DNA from: JBCAWW01 sp045106675
GTDB lineage: Bacteria > Bacteroidota > Bacteroidia > J057
Length of the DNA stretch: 58,564 nucleotides
Direction: 5' to 3'
Assembly (NCBI GenBank): GCA_045106675.1
Contig: JBGCFA010000077.1
Location: 1 to 58,564 of the forward strand
Shown here: positions 51,750-58,564 of the stretch, piece after piece
Layout: each line of letters begins with the position of its first letter
Numbering within the stretch: position 1 is the first letter of the stretch
Notes under the pieces: generated by a model
Seen by the model: only the letters and a program-made list of their open reading frames with translations
Database searches by the model: none
What the model was told of the DNA's origin: nothing
Made by a program: the position numbers and the translations under genes

Positions 51750-53996
51750 ATGATTCGCACTATCGCCTACTTATTTTCTCTTCTTAGTTTGTTTAGTCCT
51801 TTCCTGCTCAAAGGGCAGGAACCCGAAAGACCTAAAATCGGTCTCGCCCTCAGTGGGGGAGGGGCAAAGGGTTTAGCTCATATTGGAGTGCTTAAAATAT
51901 TGGAGGAAAACGGTATTCGGCCTGATTATATCACTGGTACCAGCATGGGGGCGATTATTGGTGGGCTTTATGCGATTGGGTATAGTACGGATCAACTCGA
52001 AGCAATGGCCTATAGCCTCGAATGGGCAAGCTATTTTAGTGATCGGGTGCCTGAGTATTATCGCCCGATTGAAGACAAGATTTCTCCCGCCCAATACCAA
52101 TTGAGTTTTCCGCTATTTGAAGGCAAGGCCGAACTCCCTAAAGGTTTGATCGGTGGCGCGAAGTTGCGGCTACTTTTGACCCATCTGACGATACCAGTTC
52201 ATGGCGTCAACAATTTTGATGAGTTTGGGATTCCCTTTCGTTGCGTGGCGACAGATCTGGTGAGTGGTAAAGGCATCGTCTATCGAGAAGGAGACTTGTC
52301 TGATGCGATTAGATGTAGTGCCTCTATTCCATCTGTTTTGGAGCCTTCTCAATATCTCGATGCCATGCTAGTAGATGGCGGTTTAGTACGCAATTTTCCG
52401 GTCAGTGATGTGCTGGAGATGGGCGCTGATTTTGTGATCGGAGTAGATGTTGGCGCACCTTTATATAAGGCTGAAGAACTCAATTCATTGATCAGTATTT
52501 TAGATCAGACCAGTAGTTTTCGAATCGTGGAATCTACTGCCGAGCAGCGCGAATTAGTGGATGTGTTGATTCAACCAAAGTTAGAAGGCTTTAATGCACT
52601 TTCTTTTGAACGTCCTGATAGCCTCCTTTTGTTGGGTAAGTTGGCTACTTTGGAAGTTTTGTCTGCGCTTAAAGATTCGCTTCGTAGGCGAGGTATATCT
52701 GATTTTCGTCCTTTGGAGAAGGTTGAACCTTTACGCTTACCTGAGACGGTGAGCATCAGTGAAGTGGTATTTGAAGGCGATACCGAAGCCACCAAAACCA
52801 CCCTAGAGCAGCTTTTTCGTTTACCTGAATCTAAAGAAATGAGTCTCGACCAGATTGATGATTTGGTGAGGCTATTGTATGCGGCAGAGTATTTCAAGCA
52901 AGTTGATTACCGTCTATTACCCAGCACCAATGGCAGCAAACTTTTGGTACGAGCGGTAGGCAGTCGTGAAGCGTCTATCAAGATTGGCGTAAACTATGAT
53001 GCTAATCTTAAAGCGGGTTTACTATTCAATTATACTCGCCGCAATTGGGGGATCCAAGGCTCACGCTTATCGCTTGATCTCAAGCTTTCGGAGTATCCGA
53101 TATTTTATGGTAGTTATCGCTGGCAGACGCGGGGGAATCCGAGTCTCGGCTTGCGTTTGCAAGGCTTATTTAATTCATATCCAGGCTTTCGCTATGATCC
53201 TGAAAATCAGCGTGAAAGCATTTTGGCGATGTCATATACTCGATTTCGTTTGGAAGCCTATTCCGGATTGAGTCGCAATTTGTTTTTAGGTCTAGGGATT
53301 GGAGTCGAAGGGCGAATTGAACGACAAAAATTTTTCCTCTTTAATGCGGATGCTCGTATCCAGTTTCAGCCTCATATCAGTCTGTCTTTGTTGGCGAATA
53401 CGCTCAATCGACAAGTATTTCCTACAGAGGGCTTTCGAGTTGATCTACATGCCGTCTATTCTCCCTTTGGGAACGTCAGAATCTTTGATGCCGTCAGTCA
53501 GGATACTACAATCAAGCAAGTGCAAACCAACCGAATCAGTCTGGGTTATCTCCAAACTTGGACCCCAATAGAACGGATTACTTTCGAAGGTTTTGCCCAA
53601 GGCGCATGGTCCAATAGTACAGATCCTCAGTTTTTTCAACTCTTTTTCTTAGGGCGTCCAGTGCCATATTTGGAGCAATATTTATCCTTTAGTGGTTACC
53701 GTCATATGGAACGTCCAGCAAGCGCCTTTGCCTTTGGTGGGATACGATTAAGAGGCGAAGTCTTTTCTAATACTTTTGCTGCATTGGTTTTTAACTATGG
53801 ATACTTTCAGCAAACGGCCTATCCGATCCTATTGGATGGAGAGCCGATCGTTCGCGTAGCGGAACAAGGAAGTATGACAGGCTTAGGAGCTGAAATCGGT
53901 TATCTCAGTCCCGCTGGACCGATCCAATTCAATCTTGAATATACGCCCGACTTCAATCGCTGGACCATGGCTCTGAGCCTAGGTTATGTGTTTTAA
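51750..53996 (+). CDS. Patatin-like phospholipase with C-terminal outer-membrane barrel (type Vd-like)
   Basis: 748 residues with a signal peptide (about 1-22). The patatin domain (about 28-320) has the oxyanion loop SGGGAKG, nucleophile Ser65 in GTSMG and catalytic Asp209 in VDGGLVRNFP, so lipid acyl hydrolase activity is expected. A POTRA-like segment (about 332-405: SISEVVFEGDTEATKTTLEQ) and a BamA/TamA-like barrel of about 340 residues follow, ending LSLGYVF with terminal Phe. The layout matches the PlpD/FplA family in which the patatin domain is carried through or displayed by its own barrel. Residues IVRVAEQGS are encoded by a module B variant (53850-53865). Confidence 0.93.
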   Translation: MIRTIAYLFSLLSLFSPFLLKGQEPERPKIGLALSGGGAKGLAHIGVLKILEENGIRPDYITGTSMGAIIGGLYAIGYSTDQLEAMAYSLEWASYFSDRVPEYYRPIEDKISPAQYQLSFPLFEGKAELPKGLIGGAKLRLLLTHLTIPVHGVNNFDEFGIPFRCVATDLVSGKGIVYREGDLSDAIRCSASIPSVLEPSQYLDAMLVDGGLVRNFPVSDVLEMGADFVIGVDVGAPLYKAEELNSLISILDQTSSFRIVESTAEQRELVDVLIQPKLEGFNALSFERPDSLLLLGKLATLEVLSALKDSLRRRGISDFRPLEKVEPLRLPETVSISEVVFEGDTEATKTTLEQLFRLPESKEMSLDQIDDLVRLLYAAEYFKQVDYRLLPSTNGSKLLVRAVGSREASIKIGVNYDANLKAGLLFNYTRRNWGIQGSRLSLDLKLSEYPIFYGSYRWQTRGNPSLGLRLQGLFNSYPGFRYDPENQRESILAMSYTRFRLEAYSGLSRNLFLGLGIGVEGRIERQKFFLFNADARIQFQPHISLSLLANTLNRQVFPTEGFRVDLHAVYSPFGNVRIFDAVSQDTTIKQVQTNRISLGYLQTWTPIERITFEGFAQGAWSNSTDPQFFQLFFLGRPVPYLEQYLSFSGYRHMERPASAFAFGGIRLRGEVFSNTFAALVFNYGYFQQTAYPILLDGEPIVRVAEQGSMTGLGAEIGYLSPAGPIQFNLEYTPDFNRWTMALSLGYVF
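53850..53865. repeat. Module B variant inside patatin/barrel gene
   Basis: GTTCGCGTAGCGGAAC; shares 13 bases with the reverse complement of 31364-31379. Confidence 0.5.
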
Positions 53997-54032
53997 ATGT
54001 CCAATATTGAAGTTCAATGTAAAAGATAGAAG
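53997..54032 (+). repeat. Module C copy after stop codon
   Basis: ATGTCCAATATTGAAGTTCA followed by ATGTAAAAGATAGAAG begins at the base after the patatin stop codon. Confidence 0.55.
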
Positions 54033-54089
54033 TGTTAGAAAACTTGAGCTCTAGAAATTGAAAAATGCTGTCTTCTTTTTTTAGAGAGA

Positions 54090-54105
54090 AGCGTTCCGCG
54101 AAGCG
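54090..54105. repeat. Module B copy
   Basis: AGCGTTCCGCGAAGCG, about 58 bases beyond the module C copy. Confidence 0.65.
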
Positions 54106-54142
54106 ACTATCTAATCGGTACAAACTTGAAAAGCGGTAATAT

Positions 54143-54160
54143 CGACCGAGTTAGGTGCTG
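54143..54160 (+). repeat. Left direct repeat flanking the GNAT gene
   Basis: CGACCGAGTTAGGTGCTG, 15 of 18 bases identical to 54772-54789 in the same orientation. It includes GTTAGGT, a fit to the GTTRRRY of integron-type sites. Confidence 0.4.
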
Positions 54161-54198
54161 GTCTGGGCAACTCTGGGACGATGGATAACTCCTAGATC

Positions 54199-54744
54199 TT
54201 ATAGGCAGCCGTTTTTTAAGTTACCGATTTGTCCTCTTTTTAATTCATATCGGTTTACCGTCTGATGAAAATTTATCCACCCAGGAGTTGTCTCATAAGT
54301 GCGAACTAATTCAAATCCCAATTTTTGTAAGACTCTATTGGGAGCAATATTTTCTGATTTTGGTTCACAAATCAACTTTTCCAGTCTGAGGTTTTTAAAA
54401 TAATAAGGGATAGTAAGTCTTAAGAAATCAAATCCAAGCCCATTCCTTCTTTGATCGTTTTTCCAAAGATGTAAATGCATTGTGGCGATATTCCCAAATT
54501 CAATTTTATTAATATTTGAATGGCCTATTGCTTGGTCATCAAGCAACCAGATGATATAGTAAAACTCTTTTTCCGAAGGTTTTTTTTCTAATTCGGATTT
54601 CAGCTTTTTAATCCATTCTTCTCTCTTAGGCAGTTTACTTTTATCTGCTCCCATTTCTTTAAGGAATCCAGAATCTGCGTTGACGAAGTAATCAACTACC
54701 TTCTCAATGTCATTGGGTTCTATTTCTCTGACTGTTATTTGCAT
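54199..54744 (-). CDS. GNAT-family N-acetyltransferase
   Basis: 181 residues. The acetyl-CoA loop RRNGLGFDFLRLTIPYYF and the following ENIAPNRVLQKLGFELVRTY are typical of the Acetyltransf_3 branch that acts on protein N-termini, antibiotics or metabolites; the substrate cannot be told. Catalytic use of SAM or other cofactors is not suggested. The gene is notably AT-rich against its neighbours, stands alone, and is bracketed by 18-base direct repeats, so it looks like a recently gained gene cassette. Confidence 0.88.
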   Translation of the reverse strand: MQITVREIEPNDIEKVVDYFVNADSGFLKEMGADKSKLPKREEWIKKLKSELEKKPSEKEFYYIIWLLDDQAIGHSNINKIEFGNIATMHLHLWKNDQRRNGLGFDFLRLTIPYYFKNLRLEKLICEPKSENIAPNRVLQKLGFELVRTYETTPGWINFHQTVNRYELKRGQIGNLKNGCL

Positions 54745-54771
54745 TTCTGTTTTTTCTTGGATAGATCACAA

Positions 54772-54789
54772 CGACTGGGCTAGGTGCTG
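54772..54789 (+). repeat. Right direct repeat flanking the GNAT gene
   Basis: CGACTGGGCTAGGTGCTG, paired with 54143-54160. Part of it (GCTAGG then CTGTGCTT) also resembles the reverse complement of 57141-57159. Confidence 0.4.
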
Positions 54790-54858
54790 TGCTTAGGAGT
54801 TCATGACGAAGACAAAGCCCATGCTTTACACCTGTTTTGTTCTTTCAAAAGCTAAGAT

Positions 54859-54889
54859 TTTGAAAGTAGCCCTTTTGGACTACTTTTGT
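54859..54889 (+). promoter_or_regulatory. Promoter with overlapping inverted repeat for the LamG protein gene
   Basis: -33 TTTTG (54859-54863), an 18-base spacer, and -7 TACTTTTG (54882-54889), an exact TAnnTTTG. The spacer and box contain an inverted repeat, AAAGTAGCCC (54864-54873) against GGACTACTTT (54878-54887), with one mismatch, a plausible operator. Confidence 0.55.
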
Positions 54890-54926
54890 CCCAAGTTCCA
54901 TTCTTGTAATGTAAAAACTAATCGAA

Positions 54927-56924
54927 GTGAAACACTATTTTAAACTCTTTGTAACGCTATTGGCTTTTTCTTTAATCTGCCTTCCTAGCATGCTTCTGTC
55001 CCAAAATGGATTGAACTTTGATGGGACAAACGATTATGTTCAGACTACATATAGTGGGATCCTCGGTTCAGCAAACAGGACTTTTGAGGCCTGGGTAAAT
55101 GTAAGTCCTAGTGCCACTGCAAATACTGCGATCTTAGACTACGGTTTGAACGCTGTTGGTTCTAGAAATACATTCTTAATAAATCCCAATAATCAATTGG
55201 TGTATATTTCTGGCGGAACAAATGCCAATATTTCTACTTCTCAAAATGCTATTACTTCAGGTCAGTGGACCCATGTAGCTTTTGTCTTGAATAATGGAAC
55301 GGGGTTTTTGTATGTAAATGGGACTCAGATGGGGACAGGTTCTCTGACAACCGTTAATACGCCTTCAGGAAATGCAACTCTAAGGCTAGGTCAACGAGTC
55401 TCAGGTGGCAGTATACCCTTTAGAGGAGCTATCGATGAGGTGAAGGTGTGGAATTATGCCAGAACCGCGGCTGAGATACAGAATGATATGAATGCGGAGT
55501 ACTGTACGGTACCTACTGGTCTGATGGTATATTATCAATGCAATGAAGGACTAGCCGGTGGAACGAATACTGGTCTCAGTAATTTGCCTGACCTTTCTGG
55601 AAATGCCTACAATGGTACCCTAACCAATTTCGCTTTAACTGGTAACGTCTCCAATTGGGTGATCGGAGCGAGTCTCAGCATTGGTACAGCGACTACGGCT
55701 ACAATAAACGTTTCTTCATGTGGGAATTATGTTAGTCCCTCAGGCAATTATACTTGGAATACGGCCGGAGCCTATGCTGACACAATTAGTAACAGTGCAG
55801 GATGTGATAGTATTCTGACCATTAACCTGACAATTGAATCAGCTACTTTTGGCAGTTTGACGCCGACCGTTTGTGATAGCTATCTGTCGCCAAGCGGTAC
55901 TGCGATGTGGACCAGCTCTGGGACCTATACCGATACTATTACAAACGTGCTAGGCTGCGACAGTATCATTAGTATAAATCTGACCATTCTTGCCAACTCT
56001 ACATCCAGTCTGGGTGTCATCAGTTGTGAGTCCTATCTTTCTCCCAGCGGAACTCAAAGCTGGAACGCTAGTGGAGTCTATACCGATACCATTGCCAATA
56101 ATGTAGGATGCGATAGTATCATCACTGTGAACCTAACTATTGCATCCAGCACTTCTGAAACTATATTTTTAACTGGCTGCGACTCTGTTGTCAGTCCGAG
56201 TGGTAATTATGTCTGGAGCTCCTCGGGCTCCTTTTTAGATACTCTGAGCAATGCAGCTGGTTGCGATAGTGTGTTGATCGTCGGAGTTCAAATTGAAACC
56301 TCCAGCAGCAGTACTATCCCTATTTCACGCTGTGAATCCTATACTAGTCCGAGCGGGAATTATGTCTGGAATAGTTCCGGTACTTATCTCGATACTGTAT
56401 TGAAGGCAAACGGTTGTCCAGATTACCTTACCATCAATCTTACTGTTACCGATATTGACACCACAGTGAATCAGGATGACAGGACTCTGATGGCTCAGGC
56501 TTCAGGGCTGGCCTATCAGTGGTTGGATTGCAGCAATGGGTATGCATTTATCCTTGGAGCAACGGACTTTGCATACACACCAGTAGATCCCGGTGTATAT
56601 GCTCTTCAAATTACCCAAAACGGTTGTGTGGATACTTCTGGCTGTCATACCATCAGCAGTGGATTGTCCTTATTTGCTCAATTTCCTTCCCCTATCTCTC
56701 TCTATCCCAATCCCGGTCAGGAGCAGTTTATCGTGAATATGGGCAAACGCTATTCAGACATAAACGTGGAAGTCTGGAATCTAGCGGGTCAAAAAGTGCT
56801 AGAGGAGCGTTTTTATAATCAGGCCATTCTTCCTGTCTCAATGACCGAAATGGTGGAGGGACTTTATCTGATCCGACTTCGGACAGCTAAGCACTCGACT
56901 GTTTTGAAGTGGCAGAAATGGTAG
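54927..56924 (+). CDS. Secreted LamG-domain protein with Cys repeats and T9SS sorting domain
   Basis: 665 residues from a GTG start. Signal peptide 1-25; a LamG/concanavalin-like domain (about 28-205: LNFDGTNDYVQTTYSGILGS to IDEVKVWNYARTAAEIQND); then five repeats of about 47 residues, each with C-x-YxSPSGxYxW, SGxYxDT and GCDSI (about 262-505); and a type A sorting domain (ISLYPNPGQEQFIVNMGKRY, ending LKWQKW). LamG domains bind sugars or proteins and the repeats are common Bacteroidota surface stalks, so a surface adhesin is inferred. Preceded by a well-formed promoter at 54859-54889 and closed by the hairpin at 56957-56990. Confidence 0.88.
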   Translation: MKHYFKLFVTLLAFSLICLPSMLLSQNGLNFDGTNDYVQTTYSGILGSANRTFEAWVNVSPSATANTAILDYGLNAVGSRNTFLINPNNQLVYISGGTNANISTSQNAITSGQWTHVAFVLNNGTGFLYVNGTQMGTGSLTTVNTPSGNATLRLGQRVSGGSIPFRGAIDEVKVWNYARTAAEIQNDMNAEYCTVPTGLMVYYQCNEGLAGGTNTGLSNLPDLSGNAYNGTLTNFALTGNVSNWVIGASLSIGTATTATINVSSCGNYVSPSGNYTWNTAGAYADTISNSAGCDSILTINLTIESATFGSLTPTVCDSYLSPSGTAMWTSSGTYTDTITNVLGCDSIISINLTILANSTSSLGVISCESYLSPSGTQSWNASGVYTDTIANNVGCDSIITVNLTIASSTSETIFLTGCDSVVSPSGNYVWSSSGSFLDTLSNAAGCDSVLIVGVQIETSSSSTIPISRCESYTSPSGNYVWNSSGTYLDTVLKANGCPDYLTINLTVTDIDTTVNQDDRTLMAQASGLAYQWLDCSNGYAFILGATDFAYTPVDPGVYALQITQNGCVDTSGCHTISSGLSLFAQFPSPISLYPNPGQEQFIVNMGKRYSDINVEVWNLAGQKVLEERFYNQAILPVSMTEMVEGLYLIRLRTAKHSTVLKWQKW

Positions 56925-56956
56925 AGTTATTAGTCGCTGTTTGATTATTTGAAATG

Positions 56957-56990
56957 TCCTGATGATTCTTTTTTCGGAGAATCATCAGGA
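56957..56990 (+). terminator. Terminator after LamG protein gene
   Basis: 13-base perfect stem TCCTGATGATTCT / AGAATCATCAGGA with an 8-base loop; the following T-tract is weak (TAAATCTTAT). Confidence 0.75.
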
Positions 56991-57184
56991 TAAATCTTAT
57001 GATCGGAAGTGATTCTTTCTGTGCGAGAATTTAGTTGCTTGATAAGATTCTTAGTGTCGGATCAGTTTTTTTGAATCCGGAATATCAAATTATGGAATCT
57101 TTTATTGATGATACAGAATGCTACGAATACGCGCCGATGCAAGCACAGCCTAGCACTGGTTCTCATAGACAATGTTAAAAGCAT

Positions 57185-58132
57185 TTATTCTTCCAACTTT
57201 GCTTTTAAGACTTCTAATAACCTTACTTCAAAATCCTTAAGTATTATTTTTGCCCAAAAATTGGCATAGGAATTCATTTTAGACTCAATCGAATAATTAC
57301 AATTTAGCCTTAGTTTAGAATCCCCATTTCCTAATGCTGTTATTCGATAGGAGATGTCCACAAACTTGAAGTAATCACTCTTTAGAAGGTGTTGATCTGT
57401 AGGAGTATCCCTTAATTCAGACTTGTCTATTTCGATTTTAAACTTCACAAACACTAGGCTATCTTCCTCAATAATTGTTTCATACAATTTCAAGCCTTCA
57501 CTAAAATAGCCAATCCTATATTCCTCCCCCTTAATTAATTTAAGCTCTGATTTTATTGGACGAGGTATACCTAGCCGATTTAGTAATCCTGATCTATATT
57601 CATCTTTACTTATCTCTGGAACTTCTATGATATTATCCCAAATCGCTTCCTGAGAAGCTTTGATGATTATTGACTGTTCAACATTGAACATTTCTTTAGA
57701 ATTGGGCAATTGATTTTCAACTGGACCCAATAACAACGGCAACAAAAGAAGTGAAAACAGTCCATTTTCGTTCCTTTTATTTAGAAGATATCCAGCTAAT
57801 AGGCCAACTAGTCCTGCTGCAAGCAAAAATGGAAATGCAATAATTAATATACATATCCAGTCTTCTACTCCACTCGTCATTGCAATGATGAAAAAGAGGA
57901 AAACGCTCAATATTGGGAAGAAAAATTGTTTCCATTTTGAACTCAAGACCTCTTCACCACCAATTAGAATGGGTAGTATGCTGATTACAATTGGAAGTAC
58001 CCAGAGAAATGAGATAGAGTAAATATTATAGTAATCATCCATCCCATCAAAAAGGGTGTTCTCACAGAGCAGCCGATAACTAATTCCATAGATTGCTCCA
58101 AGCAGAATTCCTAGGTATTGTCTGTACTTCAT
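57185..58132 (-). CDS. Membrane protein with C-terminal SRPBCC (START-like) domain
   Basis: 315 residues. Four hydrophobic helices occupy about 5-130 (ILLGAIYGISYRLL, FLWVLPIVISILPILI, FFPILSVFLFFIIAM, FPFLLAAGLVGLLAGYLL). From about 147 the protein reads VEQSIIIKASQEAIWDNIIE, IPRPIKSELKLIKGEEYRIG and ends LKDFEVRLLEVLKAKLEE, a polyketide-cyclase/SRPBCC ligand-binding fold. The function is unknown; such pairs are frequent hypothetical proteins in Bacteroidota. The gene is strongly AT-rich compared with the rest of the window, suggesting recent transfer, and its start lies just downstream of an attC-like structure (58144-58209). Confidence 0.78.
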   Translation of the reverse strand: MKYRQYLGILLGAIYGISYRLLCENTLFDGMDDYYNIYSISFLWVLPIVISILPILIGGEEVLSSKWKQFFFPILSVFLFFIIAMTSGVEDWICILIIAFPFLLAAGLVGLLAGYLLNKRNENGLFSLLLLPLLLGPVENQLPNSKEMFNVEQSIIIKASQEAIWDNIIEVPEISKDEYRSGLLNRLGIPRPIKSELKLIKGEEYRIGYFSEGLKLYETIIEEDSLVFVKFKIEIDKSELRDTPTDQHLLKSDYFKFVDISYRITALGNGDSKLRLNCNYSIESKMNSYANFWAKIILKDFEVRLLEVLKAKLEE

Positions 58133-58143
58133 ATTTATTGCAT

Positions 58144-58209
58144 AATAACGCTTAGTGCAATGGAGGTAGACGCGTTTAGCAGCTATAGCTGTTTTGCACG
58201 TTGTTGTAG
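58144..58209 (-). repeat. attC-like imperfect palindrome
   Basis: On the minus strand ACAAC-AAC-GTGCAA is followed 33 bases later by TTGCAC-TAAGC-GTTAT, with the perfect inner dyad CAGCTATAGCTG. The layout of two box pairs, unequal spacers and a G-TT point 17 bases before the next start codon recalls integron attC sites, but the outer boxes fit the consensus poorly. Confidence 0.35.
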
Positions 58210-58228
58210 GCCGTTTTATTTTAGTTCA

Positions 58229-58564
58229 TTACTCCCTTTCCAAAGTATCAGCATTTTGATTTTCTGCTTCATATTGAATTGCAGTATATGATATGATTTT
58301 CCAGGCGTTTGCTTTTTTTACTAAGGTAATGGTTGCTTTTGCCACAGTTTTTTCTCCTGATTGGTTTGTCCAAGCTTGGTCAAATGCGACCCAAGCCAAA
58401 TTGGTATCATAAAAGATAAGATAATTGGAGTTTACGAAAGTAGAAGTTATGGGCTCAGGATTCTCCTTAAAAAATGATTCTAAATGTCCACCATTTTTAT
58501 CCCATCCTCTTTTTTGAGCGAAACCTGCTTTTGATACATCTAATCGCAATACATCGCTGCTATG
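58229..58564 (-). CDS. NTF2/SnoaL-like protein (5' end outside window)
   Basis: The minus-strand frame is open to the right edge, so the gene is truncated; at least 111 residues are visible. The pattern FFKENPEPITSTFVNSNYLI, NLAWVAFDQAW, then KATITLVKKANAWKIISYTA and an acidic tail EAENQNADTLERE is that of the SnoaL/NTF2-like small ligand-binding fold, seen in secreted or cytoplasmic proteins of unknown role. A TTG at 58549 could serve as start but gives a shortened fold, so the true start is probably beyond the window. Like its neighbour it is AT-rich. Confidence 0.68.
   Translation of the reverse strand, partial: HSSDVLRLDVSKAGFAQKRGWDKNGGHLESFFKENPEPITSTFVNSNYLIFYDTNLAWVAFDQAWTNQSGEKTVAKATITLVKKANAWKIISYTAIQYEAENQNADTLERE

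Noticed and set aside
1..58564. Insertion sequences, prophage, tRNA or rRNA genes
   Set aside because: No transposase, integrase or phage structural protein was found in any frame, and no cloverleaf or rRNA-like stretch was recognised.

Overview
The window reads as chromosomal DNA of a free-living, gliding-type member of the phylum Bacteroidota. A member of the Saprospiria is my guess, but the sequence alone does not settle the class. The phylum call rests on five secreted proteins with C-terminal type IX secretion (T9SS) sorting domains, a TonB receptor with a carboxypeptidase-like N-terminal domain, a DUF2723/TMEM260-like glycosyltransferase, a propeller-type LytS histidine kinase, and promoters of the TTG-(18-20)-TAnnTTTG type. 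I see no rRNA, tRNA, CRISPR array, transposase or phage gene. Coding density is high and most genes are ordinary housekeeping or envelope genes.

Layout. 1-5142: end of a 7TMR-DISM hybrid sensor kinase/AraC regulator, a secreted Sm-like/barrel protein, a fatty acid desaturase and a possible 44-residue membrane peptide. 5172-14037: TonB receptor, DUF2723 membrane glycosyltransferase, and a sialate O-acetylesterase/aldose epimerase pair. 14127-18606: TPR protein, a YegP-repeat/OmpA fusion, and an ECF sigma factor with a small membrane protein. 18622-21320: a FadL-type porin and a lipoprotein of the SGNH fold that has lost its catalytic Ser and His. 21499-25948: a four-gene run of GT2, DUF3352, a response regulator fused to a cysteine-less thioredoxin-reductase-like flavoprotein, and a UBP-type zinc finger. 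25945-29443: an opposing run of DUF427, lipoprotein, egtB and egtD (ergothioneine). 29523-39803: bestrophin, flippase, a secreted unknown, serine dehydratase, a T9SS subtilase, a K+-dependent membrane pyrophosphatase, an LpxD-like acyltransferase and a BLUF photoreceptor. 40221-54000: GH16 glucanase, T9SS proteins, a propeller kinase/LytTR regulator pair, a six-repeat adhesin-like protein and a patatin/outer-membrane-barrel protein. 54199-58564: more AT-rich, cassette-like small genes (GNAT, SRPBCC, NTF2-like) around a LamG/T9SS protein.

Two things stand out. First, the response-regulator/TrxR-like/ZnF-UBP operon sits tail to tail with the ergothioneine genes, which suggests a redox-sensing function of unknown chemistry. 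Second, the spaces between genes, and several genes themselves, carry a modular set of short repeats: a GC-rich element with core CCGCTTCGCGGAACG (module B), TTGCAA-centred palindromes directly after stop codons (module A), and a CCAATATYGAAGTTCAATG element (module C). Module B is read in several frames inside genes and forms paired hairpins between genes, much like REP/BIME or Rickettsia palindromic elements.
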